Positions 8,443 through 17,231 of a stretch of 64,000 nt of DNA are shown here, in pieces. Origin of the DNA: Paenibacillus xylanexedens (GTDB lineage Bacteria > Bacillota > Bacilli > Paenibacillales > Paenibacillaceae); the NCBI RefSeq assembly GCF_001908275.1, contig NZ_CP018620.1, positions 496,001 to 560,000 on the forward strand, in the 5' to 3' direction. Within the stretch, counting starts at the first letter, position 1. Each line of letters opens with the position of its first letter. Under the pieces are notes generated by a model. It saw only the letters and a list, made by a program, of their open reading frames with translations. It had not been told where the DNA came from and did no database searches. The translations under genes and the position numbers were made by a program.

Positions 8443-9102
8443 ATGAAGGATCTTAATTCGGGTTCCACGGAATCTGCACATACGGTAACAACCTTTCAGG
8501 AAGCCAGACTGCAGCACTCGGATAATCTGCGGCAAAATATTGTGCATGCTGCTGCTGCTTTACTGCAAGAGCATGGACCAGAAGCCGTCACGGTACGCCG
8601 TGTAGCTGAACGCATGGAGTGCTCCACCAAAATAATATATAACCTCTTCGGCAAAAAAGAAGGGTTAGCCAAACATCTGTATTTAGAGGGATGCTCCCTC
8701 ATGGCCCAGCGTTTTGAAGTTATACCCCGGCAGGCATCGTTTGAACAATATTTCCGTGATCTTGCCCACGTCTACTGGGACTTCGGCATTTCTCAATCCA
8801 GCTTCTATCAGCTGATGTTTGGAGGATCTTTTTCCGAATTCAAACCAGATGGAGAGACCTTACAGGGAACAGCAACTGCACTGAAACAAGTGTCTGCTTT
8901 GGTGGAGATAGCGATTGAACAGGGAATGCTTCAGGTGCAAGATCCCCTGCTTGCGGTTCGGATGATCTGGGCTCCCTTACACGGTGTTATTCATCTGTAT
9001 TTGGGAGGCCATATTGAGAGCGAAGAAGCTGCCAAAACCCTTTATGATCATACGTTGTCGATGGTTATACACTCCCTTGTGAGTACATCTGCCAATGGAT
9101 AG
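8443..9102 (+). CDS. TetR/AcrR family transcriptional regulator
   Basis: A 219-residue repressor-type protein. The N-terminal helix-turn-helix is clear at about residues 28-72 (IVHAAAALLQEHG, VTVRRVAERMECSTKIIYNLFGKKEGLAKHL). The C-terminal domain looks like the TetR_C ligand-binding type with a WAPLHGVIHLYLGG segment. The second in-frame ATG (8443) is chosen because GAGG lies 9 bases before it; the first ATG (8434) touches that same GAGG. It is divergent from the dehydrogenase gene and probably represses it and itself through the two shared sites; the inducer is unknown. Confidence 0.88.
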   Translation: MKDLNSGSTESAHTVTTFQEARLQHSDNLRQNIVHAAAALLQEHGPEAVTVRRVAERMECSTKIIYNLFGKKEGLAKHLYLEGCSLMAQRFEVIPRQASFEQYFRDLAHVYWDFGISQSSFYQLMFGGSFSEFKPDGETLQGTATALKQVSALVEIAIEQGMLQVQDPLLAVRMIWAPLHGVIHLYLGGHIESEEAAKTLYDHTLSMVIHSLVSTSANG

Positions 9103-9145
9103 ACATTAAACCTGTGCTGTTTTAGATACTTTTAGAAGATAAACG

Positions 9146-9194
9146 AAAAAGGAGCAGCCCCATTGGCGTAATACGCCTAGGGCATGCTCCTTTT
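9146..9194. terminator. bidirectional terminator
   Basis: GGAGCA pairs with TGCTCC, with inner pairing CCC/GGG, flanked by A-runs left and T-runs right. It separates the converging TetR and LLM oxidoreductase genes. Confidence 0.75.
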
Positions 9195-9238
9195 CTTCTT
9201 TGTTCGCTCTATTATAGTTCCATAACGGTTTCAGTCGA

Positions 9239-10300
9239 TTAACGTGCCTCTTCGTTCTCAGCTTCCCAACGTGCAATTTCTTTACGCACGATTGGAGCGA
9301 CTTCTTTACCAAGTAGCTCGATTGCTCTCATGACCTCGTTGTGCGGCATGGTTCCGAGTGGGGTGTGTAACATGAAGCGTGTAATCCCAACTTCTTTGCG
9401 TAGGTAAATAATTTTCTGAGCTACGGTCTCCACATCACCTACATACAATGCACCTTCCAGGCTGCGCGCCGCATCAAATGTCGCACGGCTGTAGTGTCCC
9501 CATCCACGTTCACGACCCAGTATGTTCATGACCGCTTGCGCTGGCGGGAAGAATTTCTCCACAGCTTCGTCTGTTGTATCGGCAATGAAGCCGTGAGAGT
9601 GAGAAGCAACGGTCAGTTTGGAAGCATCATGTCCCGCATGTGCAGCTGCTTTCTTGTACAGCTCCACCAGTGGTGCGAATTGCACCGGACGGCCACCGAT
9701 AATGGCAAGCACCAATGGCAAACCCAGCAATCCTGCACGAACTACGGATTCCTGATTACCGCCACTGCCAATCCATACCGGAAGTTTCTCCTGTACCGGG
9801 CGCGGGTAGATGCCCAGATTGTTAAAGGAAGGGCGGTGTTTGCCTTCCCAAGTTACTTTTTCCGAATCACGCAGTTTGAGAAGCAAATCCAGTTTCTCGT
9901 CGAATAACTCATCGTAGTCGTTCAGATTATAGCCAAACAGTGGGAACGATTCGATAAATGATCCCCGCCCTGCCATAATCTCTGCACGTCCGTTCGAAAT
10001 GCCGTCCAGTGTCGCGAAATCTTGATATACCCGTACCGGATCATGCGATGACAGCACGGTTACCGCACTCGTCAAGCGAATATTCTTGGTCTGTGAAGCT
10101 GCTGCCGCCAGAATGACAGCTGGTGATGAAGCGGCATAATCAGCACGATGATGTTCTCCCACGCCGTATACATCCAAGCCCACCTGATCTGCCAAAACAA
10201 TCTCTTCAACAACATCCCGAATACGCTGCGCATGACTGATAAGTTCTCCTGTTTTTACATCCGGATTCGTCTCCACAAATGTACTAATTCCGATTTCCAT
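9239..10300 (-). CDS. LLM class flavin-dependent oxidoreductase
   Basis: A 353-residue bacterial-luciferase-like monooxygenase. It shows the TIM-barrel start MEIGISTFVE, the GEHHRADYAASSPAVILAAAA segment, RLTSAVTVLSSHDPVRVYQDFATLD, and GRAEIMAGRGSFIESFPLFG, all typical of the family that uses FMNH2 or F420. The ATG at 10300 follows GGAGGAACAGAC; the longer frame to 10339 adds only leader codons. The substrate cannot be told; such enzymes often act on alkanes, nitriles or antibiotics. It stands alone with a terminator after it. Confidence 0.88.
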   Translation of the reverse strand: MEIGISTFVETNPDVKTGELISHAQRIRDVVEEIVLADQVGLDVYGVGEHHRADYAASSPAVILAAAASQTKNIRLTSAVTVLSSHDPVRVYQDFATLDGISNGRAEIMAGRGSFIESFPLFGYNLNDYDELFDEKLDLLLKLRDSEKVTWEGKHRPSFNNLGIYPRPVQEKLPVWIGSGGNQESVVRAGLLGLPLVLAIIGGRPVQFAPLVELYKKAAAHAGHDASKLTVASHSHGFIADTTDEAVEKFFPPAQAVMNILGRERGWGHYSRATFDAARSLEGALYVGDVETVAQKIIYLRKEVGITRFMLHTPLGTMPHNEVMRAIELLGKEVAPIVRKEIARWEAENEEAR

Positions 10301-10402
10301 TGTCTGTTCCTCCCTGGTATGAAGCGATCCGTTGTTCATCTTACCTATTGTAAGTAGATCACCTTTTGTTATGTATCTTAATATTGAACTATTTTGATGA
10401 AA

Positions 10403-10438
10403 AACACAAGTACCCTCTGTTTCCAGAGGGCACTTTTA
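10403..10438 (-). terminator. terminator
   Basis: On the minus strand AGTGCCCTCTG pairs with CAGAGGGTACT around GAAA, followed by a T-rich stretch, just after the broken protease gene. Confidence 0.75.
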
Positions 10439-10455
10439 TGTTTATTTTCTATCGA

Positions 10456-10841
10456 TTATGGCTTACCTATACTTAGTTCCATCAGGTTGGCATTAATTAC
10501 AACACCGGTCTGTTTCATAAAATTAAATCCCAGAATTCCGTCAATCTCCAAACCATAATCCATATTTCCTATTTCAACTTGAAAATCATTAATCGTTGTT
10601 CCATCTACAGTTATAGAATCGAGCGACTTGGTATAAACATACTCTATACCGCCTACACCTCTTATAATCTCAACGAGATCATTCTCTTCAGGAACCATTC
10701 CTACTTCCCGAACTACATCTGCATTCAACAATGTACTGGCTGATCCGTATCCAAAAGGACTTTTTCTAAAAGTAGTACTTTTCCTCTAAATTCAAGTTTT
10801 ATGCTTATGAAGGGTAAACCATAAATCTCTAAAATTTTCAT
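10456..10841 (-). pseudogene. retropepsin-like aspartic protease gene with a frameshift in the active site
   Basis: The reading frame starts at ATG 10841 (MKILEIYGLPFISIKLEFRG) and runs to the strand KVLLDT, where the catalytic Asp-Thr-Gly should follow. Here one base is missing: the DNA reads GATACGGATCA instead of GATACGGGATCA, and the rest (SASTLLNADVVREVGM to the DGILGFNF flap and end) continues in another frame. With the base restored the product is about 128 residues, matching small clan-AA aspartic proteases of bacilli. The start overlaps the stop of the upstream small gene in ATGA, so the pair was co-translated. Either a true knockout or a sequencing error would explain it; the rest of the gene is undamaged. 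Confidence 0.8.
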
Positions 10842-11095
10842 CGAGGACCTCTCATGCCAACATATCGTTCTCTTGCCACAACTTCTGGACGTGAAGTGTG
10901 AAAAAAGCAGTATTCCCGTCTGGGATCTTCCTGATGCAATTCACCATAACGTTTTAGTGCCTTTGTAGAATCATCAAATGAATCAATCACTGCCATCTCT
11001 TCAATGTAACGCTGGCCTTCTCTAGAGTACGCCTTGGTTGCCTCAAAAACGACCCATTCATTAGGGAATCGCTCCTGAACTTCCTTCCATTGCAT
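10838..11095 (-). CDS. small partner protein of the retropepsin-like gene
   Basis: An 85-residue soluble protein beginning MQWKEVQERFPNEWVVFEA and ending GMRGPR, with a conserved-looking FDDSTKALKRYGELH helix and an EYCFFHTSRPEV strand. I recognise it as the small protein often found just before aspartyl-protease genes in bacilli, but its function is not known. The stop overlaps the protease ATG (ATGA), so the two are translationally coupled. A GGAGG-like site precedes the ATG. Confidence 0.75.
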   Translation of the reverse strand: MQWKEVQERFPNEWVVFEATKAYSREGQRYIEEMAVIDSFDDSTKALKRYGELHQEDPRREYCFFHTSRPEVVARERYVGMRGPR

Positions 11096-11204
11096 AGTGA
11101 CACCTCCAGACCATTAGATAGAAATATTATATCATGTGGAAACAGTATTCCACGGGCTGATATTCTAAAATACATAGATTTTTAAAGCATTGCCTGTAAG
11201 TCTA

Positions 11205-12017
11205 TTATTTCTTCCTCCCAATGTACAGCAGGTGAGACGAGATTCCCAATATGGAAGGGTCTTTGGCGGCTTCAATCATATATTGCATGAGTTCATCATA
11301 CTCGCCACGCTCTTTCCAATATTGCTGCTGCTCATCCGTGAGCATCGCTCTAAGGCTGGATGATCCAATCAAATCAACGGACTCAAATCCATGTTGCTCC
11401 ATGAAGGGCATAACGTCCTGAATATTAAAATAGTATGCTCCCGTAAATCGTCCTTGATCCTGATGATTGAATATACCCTTCTCCACAAAAGAACGGATGG
11501 CTGCCATGTTATCATTCGGTTTCCAGTGCTGCGGAGATTGCAACGAATTGATACTCATGCGCATTCGGCTCTGCATGGCTACAAACACCACGCCCCCTCG
11601 CTTGGTCACACGGTACAACTCCCGTACAGCAGCCGTGCGCTCTTCGTCTGTCTGCAGATGATACAACGGCCCCAGCATGAGGGACGCATCGTACGTCTCG
11701 TCAGCCATACCGGAGAGCGAAGTCGCATCGAGAACATGGAATCCATCGAATTGCTGTGTCAAACCAAACTCCTGAGCCTTTTGCCGCGCAGTATCCACGG
11801 AGGAAGGTGTCAGATCCGATAAAGTGACTTGGTACCCCAGCTTCGCAAGCTCCATGGCATACTTTCCTGGTCCTGCGCCATTATCCAGAATATGACCGTT
11901 GGCAGGAAGATACTCTCTGATGTAATGCATGTTAATGATGAATTCAATTGGTTCCCGCTCCAGTCTGCCCCACTCATCAAACCCGGAATAATATTCAATA
12001 ATGTGATCTCTCTTCAT
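11205..12017 (-). CDS. class I SAM-dependent methyltransferase
   Basis: A 270-residue methyltransferase. Motif I is LDNGAGPGKYAMELAKLG at about residues 43-60, followed by motif II (VTLSDLTP), a middle motif (DASLMLGPLYHL) and post-motif strand GGVVFVAMQSRM. The C-terminal part binds the substrate, which is unknown; the fold is that of UbiE/Methyltransf_25 enzymes. The ATG at 12017 is followed directly by KRDHIIEYYSGFDEWGRL, a common start of this subfamily. It stands alone. Confidence 0.88.
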   Translation of the reverse strand: MKRDHIIEYYSGFDEWGRLEREPIEFIINMHYIREYLPANGHILDNGAGPGKYAMELAKLGYQVTLSDLTPSSVDTARQKAQEFGLTQQFDGFHVLDATSLSGMADETYDASLMLGPLYHLQTDEERTAAVRELYRVTKRGGVVFVAMQSRMRMSINSLQSPQHWKPNDNMAAIRSFVEKGIFNHQDQGRFTGAYYFNIQDVMPFMEQHGFESVDLIGSSSLRAMLTDEQQQYWKERGEYDELMQYMIEAAKDPSILGISSHLLYIGRKK

Positions 12018-12117
12018 CGCTCTGACACCTGCCTTTTCTTATATGTAGACTACTCATCCATGTTCAAAAAAATTAAATTCCAACCAGTATATATCTACTA
12101 AATATTTCCTGTCAAAC

Positions 12118-12162
12118 AAAAAAACGTTCAATTCCCATTGAATGCGGAACTGAACGTTTTTC
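12118..12162. terminator. bidirectional terminator
   Basis: AAAAACGTTCA pairs with TGAACGTTTTT around a loop of about 20 bases, between the methyltransferase start region and the PhnA-like gene end; it serves the minus-strand PhnA-like gene. Confidence 0.75.
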
Positions 12163-12166
12163 GATC

Positions 12167-12508
12167 TTATATCTTTTTCACAAACTCAGACTTCAACTTC
12201 ATTGCACCCAAGCTGTCGATCTTGCAATCAATATCATGATCTCCATCAATCAGGCGGATATTCTTCACCTTCGTGCCCTGTTTGACCACGAGTGAGCTAC
12301 CCTTAACCTTCAGATCTTTAATGACGGTAACGGTATCACCATCACTTAGCACATTTCCGTTGGCATCGCGGATTACTTTTGCATCCTCTGCGTTATCATT
12401 GTCTGCTTCCAAAGACCATTCATGCGCACATTCCGGGCAAACCAGCAGGTTACCATCCTCATACGTGTACTCTGAATTACATTTGGGGCAGTTAGGCAAA
12501 TTAGACAT
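12167..12508 (-). CDS. zinc ribbon protein, PhnA/YjdM family
   Basis: A 113-residue protein with an N-terminal zinc ribbon (CPKC near residue 8 and CPEC near residue 29) and a C-terminal PhnA domain carrying [23 protein letters not shown] and the [14 protein letters not shown] motif. Despite the name, family members are not shown to cleave phosphonoacetate and the role is unclear. The ATG at 12508 starts at [10 protein letters not shown], with GGAGAG 11 bases upstream; the longer open frame adds leader sequence that does not match the family. Confidence 0.9.
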   Translation of the reverse strand: MSNLPNCPKCNSEYTYEDGNLLVCPECAHEWSLEADNDNAEDAKVIRDANGNVLSDGDTVTVIKDLKVKGSSLVVKQGTKVKNIRLIDGDHDIDCKIDSLGAMKLKSEFVKKI

Positions 12509-12743
12509 ATGTATTAAACTCTCCATTCTACGATTGGCATTCCCGCAAGTATACGGGATTTCGACGGTATATTCCATACGCTTGGTCACTGCATGGATGG
12601 ATTTAAACCAAATTTAAGGTTCATGCATCCCTCACTTTAAGGGTAACTACTTATGATGTAACTATTAGATACGCACTACACATACATGAATTTTAATGTC
12701 TATATGAATGTTATTATATTTAATACCAAAGGAGTTCCTGCTC

Positions 12744-13895
12744 ATGTCCTCATATGTTTTCCCTGTGCAAACGGCTTTTTTGATCTTTGTATTTGTGGCC
12801 ATGTTCTTGCTGGTGCCGTGGTTGATCTATGGTTATCGTAAAGACGGTTTCTTCAGCTGGTCACGGTTTGGCATCAGCTTTTCGTTTATCTTTTATATTC
12901 TGGCCGCCTATTGCCCCGTCATTCTCCCGTTTCCGACTACGCGAGATACCTGTGCGCAGCAAGCCGCTGACACGATCTACTACAATCTGGTTCCATTCAC
13001 TTTTGTCAAAGACATCATGAAAGAAACACCCATTGTATGGACCCAGCCATCCAGCTATATCGGAATGATTCAGGGCAGAGCCTTCTTACAAGTTCTATTT
13101 AACGTCCTGCTCCTTATGCCGCTGGGTGTATATATCCGTTATTTTTTTCAAAGAAGAGCCTTCTGGAAGTACGCCCTGCTAGGCGGATTCGGGCTTTCCT
13201 TATTCTTCGAGATTACCCAGATCACCGGATTCTACGGGTATTATAATTGTCCTTACCGTCTCTTCGATGTGGATGACCTGTTGTTGAATACTTCGGGAGC
13301 GGTCATTGGATTTTTCACAGCGCCCATCCTGCTTGCTTTATTCCCATCACGTGCAAGCATTCAGGCGAAGAGTGAACAGATCGTGGAGCAAAACCGAGTG
13401 TATACTATGCCTCAATTGCTCGCGTTAATTATCGATGGAGTCGTTGTTGTCTTCCTTTCGAATCTAATCTCCATCTTTACAGCGTCTGATGTGATCAGTG
13501 ATGCGCTAAGTACATCCATTGCTATGGTCATTGTGCTGTTCTTCATACCTTGGGTGCGAAATGGGGTAACTCCAGGCTCGGCCATCTTGCGATTCCGCTA
13601 TGTGAATCGTCAGACCGGCACACCCACCAGTGAATCGTTATTCAAAAGATTTGCCGCACTCTATGTTCCATGGCTGCTCGTTACGATCATTCGCTTGGTC
13701 AACGATTATGCTTTTTCAGGTCATCAGGATGTTATGCTTCAACCTTATCAAATGTGGATCTCCTTGGGGACATTCGGTATCTATATGTTAGTCTACGCCG
13801 TGCTCTTTGTTCATGTCTTGATCGTGCTCTTCTCCCGTGGAAAACGTTCCTTCTACTTCGATGAGGTGTCCCGCACACGTGCCTCTCGTAAATAA
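12744..13895 (+). CDS. VanZ family protein fused to an RDD domain
   Basis: A 383-residue membrane protein. The N-terminal half has the VanZ pattern, with four or five transmembrane segments, LVPFTFVKDI and the FEITQITGFYGYYNCPYRLFDVDDLLLNTSGAVIGF signature. The C-terminal half (from about residue 215) is an RDD domain, with an R/D start (ALIIDGVVVVF) and a GSAILRFRYVN motif. VanZ gives low-level teicoplanin resistance in enterococci, while most chromosomal relatives have no known role. The ATG at 12744 has AAGGAG 10 bases upstream. It stands alone between terminators. Confidence 0.88.
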   Translation: MSSYVFPVQTAFLIFVFVAMFLLVPWLIYGYRKDGFFSWSRFGISFSFIFYILAAYCPVILPFPTTRDTCAQQAADTIYYNLVPFTFVKDIMKETPIVWTQPSSYIGMIQGRAFLQVLFNVLLLMPLGVYIRYFFQRRAFWKYALLGGFGLSLFFEITQITGFYGYYNCPYRLFDVDDLLLNTSGAVIGFFTAPILLALFPSRASIQAKSEQIVEQNRVYTMPQLLALIIDGVVVVFLSNLISIFTASDVISDALSTSIAMVIVLFFIPWVRNGVTPGSAILRFRYVNRQTGTPTSESLFKRFAALYVPWLLVTIIRLVNDYAFSGHQDVMLQPYQMWISLGTFGIYMLVYAVLFVHVLIVLFSRGKRSFYFDEVSRTRASRK

Positions 13896-13967
13896 TGTTT
13901 GGAGTATAACAAGGCATAATGTACCTCTATTCAGTGCTTACGTTCTGCTTATTATTCAGCCGGATTA

Positions 13968-14008
13968 CAAAAAGAGGACGTTCATTATGAGATGAACGTC
14001 CTCTTTTG
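13968..14008. terminator. bidirectional terminator
   Basis: AAGAGGACGTTCAT pairs perfectly with ATGAACGTCCTCTT around a 6-base loop, with A and T runs on the two sides, between converging VanZ and esterase genes. Confidence 0.85.
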
Positions 14009-14060
14009 ATCGGGCTCATAGCAGTTTTTCAGAGTATTTATACACAATAACCCACCTGGA

Positions 14061-15518
14061 TTATAACCCTAACAGCTCTCGCTTGGCTGCATCCGGATCA
14101 TGTACGATCTCAATCTCATGGTTGAAGATTAGTGTCGCACGATCCTGCTCATATTCAGGCCAGTTCACACCTGCAACTTCAGGTTGACCATTCTTGGCAA
14201 AGGAAATCCAGGCATCCTGTACCTTGAGGGCAAGTGCCGCCGCAGCTTCATCCGGCTCCGCATTCATGAATTTGAGGACATGCAGTGTATTAAACACAAA
14301 GAACATTTCGATGCTATGAATCGCTCTTTTTAACAAGGGATGTTCCGGCATCACCCAATCAAATCGATACATCCACACCGGGGCATATTTCTGCTGTGCC
14401 GCAGCATATTGCAGCGCTGAACGCCAGAAGAACATATCGGTCATGACTTGGGCTTGTCCATCTGCCGTTTTTGGATAACTATCCGCGATGGCTACCCGGT
14501 TCTCCAGATCTGGCGTCATAAAGTCTACGCCCTGAACCATATCGATTTCTTTTGAAAAAGGTACATGTGGCTGGATGAACAGTGCACCCTCATGTAATGT
14601 CGTACCAATCAGCACCGGAATATCCTGCGCTGAGCCTTCGCTCACTGCCTGAAGTGGCACCTGTGGTAGTGTCTGCCCATCCAATACAGGTTGGAAGAAT
14701 AATGCCATACCTGCCCCGCTCTGCTGTTTGACCGTATCACCGGCTGCAATAATCTGCTCTACAGGAATTGTATTTAACTTCTGCAGGTTGTCCCGGTCCA
14801 CCCCAAGAATCTTTAACATCCCTTCCCGCAACGCTGCAGCTTGCTCTGCCGGCATGAACTGGGATGCACCGCTCTCCATAATGGCACGTTGGAACAGTCC
14901 TTTGGCCGCTGGCATCGCCATCAGTGCTGCAATACTCATGCTGCCTGCTGATTCGCCGAACACCGTAACTTGATCCGGGTTACCACCAAAAGCAGAGATA
15001 TTATCCTTCACCCACTGTAATGCCGCAACCTGATCCAGCAGACCTGCATTGGATACATATGAATCACCTAATGGAGCCATATGCAGGAAACCCAAAGGTC
15101 CTAATCGGTAGTTGATCGTCACAACGATGACGTCCCCCCGAACCGCTAACTGTGTACCATCATACATCGGCTGGCTACCTGAACCTGTTACAAAGGAACC
15201 ACCGTGAATCCATACCATGACCGGCAGTGGTGTTGCTCTTTTTTCCTGAGGTGCCCAGATGTTCAGATATAGACTATCTTCTGACTCATTCGGAATTTCT
15301 GTCTGGCCTTCTGGTTGATGATTTCGTGGTTGTATATTCTCAGGTCCAAATTGCGTGGCCTGTCTGATTCCATCCCATGACTCGGGCTGTACCGGAGCCT
15401 TGAAACGCAGCTCACCTACTGGAGGTTTCGCATAGGGAATGCCTTTCCATACGCTTGCATCGTGCAAAAGTTCGCCTTGAACGGTACCATATGTCGTTTG
15501 AACCTGAAGTTCTCTCAT
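14061..15518 (-). CDS. type-B carboxylesterase (para-nitrobenzyl-esterase-like)
   Basis: A 485-residue alpha/beta hydrolase. The family marks are GIPYAKPPVGELRF near residue 30, EDSLYLNIWAP, the oxyanion-hole HGGSFVTGSG, and the nucleophile elbow GESAGS with Ser190. The His of the triad should lie near the end; no signal peptide is visible, so it acts in the cytoplasm. The ATG at 15518 (MRELQVQTTYGTVQG) is preferred, as homology begins there and a GGAGAGG stretch lies upstream; the open frame to 15611 contains leader. Natural substrate unknown. Confidence 0.88.
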   Translation of the reverse strand: MRELQVQTTYGTVQGELLHDASVWKGIPYAKPPVGELRFKAPVQPESWDGIRQATQFGPENIQPRNHQPEGQTEIPNESEDSLYLNIWAPQEKRATPLPVMVWIHGGSFVTGSGSQPMYDGTQLAVRGDVIVVTINYRLGPLGFLHMAPLGDSYVSNAGLLDQVAALQWVKDNISAFGGNPDQVTVFGESAGSMSIAALMAMPAAKGLFQRAIMESGASQFMPAEQAAALREGMLKILGVDRDNLQKLNTIPVEQIIAAGDTVKQQSGAGMALFFQPVLDGQTLPQVPLQAVSEGSAQDIPVLIGTTLHEGALFIQPHVPFSKEIDMVQGVDFMTPDLENRVAIADSYPKTADGQAQVMTDMFFWRSALQYAAAQQKYAPVWMYRFDWVMPEHPLLKRAIHSIEMFFVFNTLHVLKFMNAEPDEAAAALALKVQDAWISFAKNGQPEVAGVNWPEYEQDRATLIFNHEIEIVHDPDAAKRELLGL

Positions 15519-15798
15519 GCCGCTTCTACTTCCTCTCCGTAAATAGGTTAAATTAACGATTAAGTGCATATCATGTGTACTTATTTTAGTATAGTTTGTA
15601 GTCATACCCATTTACAACTTTACCCAATTCTAGCCTCCCCTGCTACGTTTCACGTGGAACTTTATGGGGTGGATGATCTGATACAAATCCTTAAGATGGA
15701 TACCAAAAAGGCCACCCATTAAGCAATGTCATCAAGTTTAACTTGTCTTAATGGCATTGACCCTTAGAGTAACCCTGTCCTTTTCACCACCCAAATAA
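15519..15798. other. intergenic region with parS-like site
   Basis: This 280-base gap has no convincing gene. It holds the leader of the esterase gene, the parS-like sequence at 15646-15661 and an imperfect repeat (ATGTCATCAAG / CTTGTCTTAATGGCAT) at about 15730-15760 that could be a weak terminator of the phosphoesterase operon. Confidence 0.5.
15646..15661. promoter_or_regulatory. parS-like site (Spo0J/ParB binding candidate)
   Basis: The minus strand reads AGTTCCACGTGAAACG. The B. subtilis parS sequence is TGTTCCACGTGAAACA, so 14 of 16 bases agree, including the whole central palindrome. It is intergenic. parS sites cluster around the replication origin, which would place this window in the origin-proximal part of the chromosome (inference). 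Confidence 0.6.
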
Positions 15799-16893
15799 CT
15801 ACCCTTTTACAGGATAACGCACCGTAAACTCAACACCCTCAATCCATTCACCCGCTACAAAGTCCCGTCCCTTCATAACCACTCGATCCTTATAAATCTC
15901 CACATGAAGCCCTTCGCTGCCCTCCAGATGTTCATCCTGATCCGTCCAGAGATAACCTACAGACGACGCATTGAACATCGTTGGCATCTTGCCTGCACCA
16001 TCGTACATCGTATGCTGTGCCTCCAGTTGCCAATGGGTATGTCCCGAGAAAAGGATCGCTTGCGGGTATTTGGCTAGAACGGCCTTGAGTTCCGCATCCT
16101 GATTTACACCATACCAGCCTTGTTCCTTCATCGATCCTGCCACCGTATCCATAAGCGGCTGGTGTAAGAAAATGAAGATGGGGTGATCTAGTGTTGCACG
16201 CTCAGACAATTTTGCATCCAGCCACTCCAATTGTTCGGCCGACATATCACAATCCTTCGGATGAGGTTGCTCGGTGCCCAGGAATATATAATGATACCCA
16301 TCGATCCAATGATCATGGTAAGAGCCTCTCATACCTGTTGTCCCTTCAAAATCACTTAATCGACGCTGCCATAACCCGGCGACTGTAATGGGGTCTACTC
16401 CTGAAGAGATCGGTCCCCCGCCTTGGCCCTCCTGCTCAGAAGTTACAGCAGACAACGTATAGGTTCCGCCGGATAACTGCTCAATCAGTGCAGCTGATTC
16501 AGCAGCGGTTTGTTTTGTGACCAGCTCCATATCTGCTTCCTGCTCCAACAACTCGGCTACTTCATCCTCTTTCATCTCAAGCAAAACGATCGGCGGATCT
16601 TGCCATACCACGGCTCCAATATCATGATTACCTACCGTGTACCGGATGTCTGGCAAACTCTCCGCATGTCGCTTCCATATGCGTTGCAACTCACGATATT
16701 CGCTCGGCAGCCCCCGATCCGTCACATCGCCCACATGCATAATCCCGCTACTCCCCTGACTGAATGTAGCTATGTCGGCTAATGCTTGGTCCAGATGCCG
16801 GTTATGAATATGGTCTGCCTCATCTCGCACATGTGTGTCTGTAATGACCTGGAAGCTAACAATAGGTTGCTCCGGTGTATGTTCATTTCCCAT
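15799..16893 (-). CDS. metallophosphoesterase
   Basis: A 364-residue calcineurin-like phosphoesterase. Metal-binding motifs appear in order: TDTHV near residue 17, GDVTDRG near 55, GNHD near 88, HQP near 245 and GHTHWQ near 280. Substrate unknown; no signal peptide is visible, so cytoplasmic action is expected. Its ATG (16893) overlaps the stop of the SMR gene as TGATG, so it is the third, translationally coupled gene of the HAD-SMR-phosphoesterase operon. Confidence 0.88.
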   Translation of the reverse strand: MGNEHTPEQPIVSFQVITDTHVRDEADHIHNRHLDQALADIATFSQGSSGIMHVGDVTDRGLPSEYRELQRIWKRHAESLPDIRYTVGNHDIGAVVWQDPPIVLLEMKEDEVAELLEQEADMELVTKQTAAESAALIEQLSGGTYTLSAVTSEQEGQGGGPISSGVDPITVAGLWQRRLSDFEGTTGMRGSYHDHWIDGYHYIFLGTEQPHPKDCDMSAEQLEWLDAKLSERATLDHPIFIFLHQPLMDTVAGSMKEQGWYGVNQDAELKAVLAKYPQAILFSGHTHWQLEAQHTMYDGAGKMPTMFNASSVGYLWTDQDEHLEGSEGLHVEIYKDRVVMKGRDFVAGEWIEGVEFTVRYPVKG

Positions 16894-17231
16894 CAAGAAT
16901 CACTCCATTTCAGTCCAATAATGCCAATCAGAATAAAACCGATCCAGACCATCGACGTGAGCCGCAGACGTTCACCAAAATAGTAATGCCCTACGACGCC
17001 AATAAGCGTAATGCCCACGCCAGACCAGATAGCATAGGCCACAGCCAGCGGCATATACTTCACTGCAAAGTTGAGAAAGGTAAAGCTTGCTCCATAACAA
17101 ACAAACATCAACACCGAAGGCCATAACCGCGAGAATCCATCCGATACTTTCAGCAAAATGGTAGCGCTCAGCTCCAGCCCGATGGCCAGTGCCAACAGTA
17201 CCCAGCCCAAGTAGGCGTGACTGTTTGTCAT
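16893..17231 (-). CDS. SMR family small multidrug/cation efflux protein
   Basis: A 112-residue membrane protein with four transmembrane segments. The conserved Glu in helix 1 (ALAIGLELSATILLKVSDGF) and the AYAIWSGVGITLIGVVGHYYFGE motif of helices 3-4 mark the EmrE/SugE-type small multidrug resistance family; these work as dimers, exchanging protons for cationic drugs or guanidinium. Only one SMR gene is present, so a homodimer is implied. The start codon overlaps the stop of the HAD gene (ATGA) and its own stop overlaps the phosphoesterase start. Confidence 0.88.
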   Translation of the reverse strand: MTNSHAYLGWVLLALAIGLELSATILLKVSDGFSRLWPSVLMFVCYGASFTFLNFAVKYMPLAVAYAIWSGVGITLIGVVGHYYFGERLRLTSMVWIGFILIGIIGLKWSDS

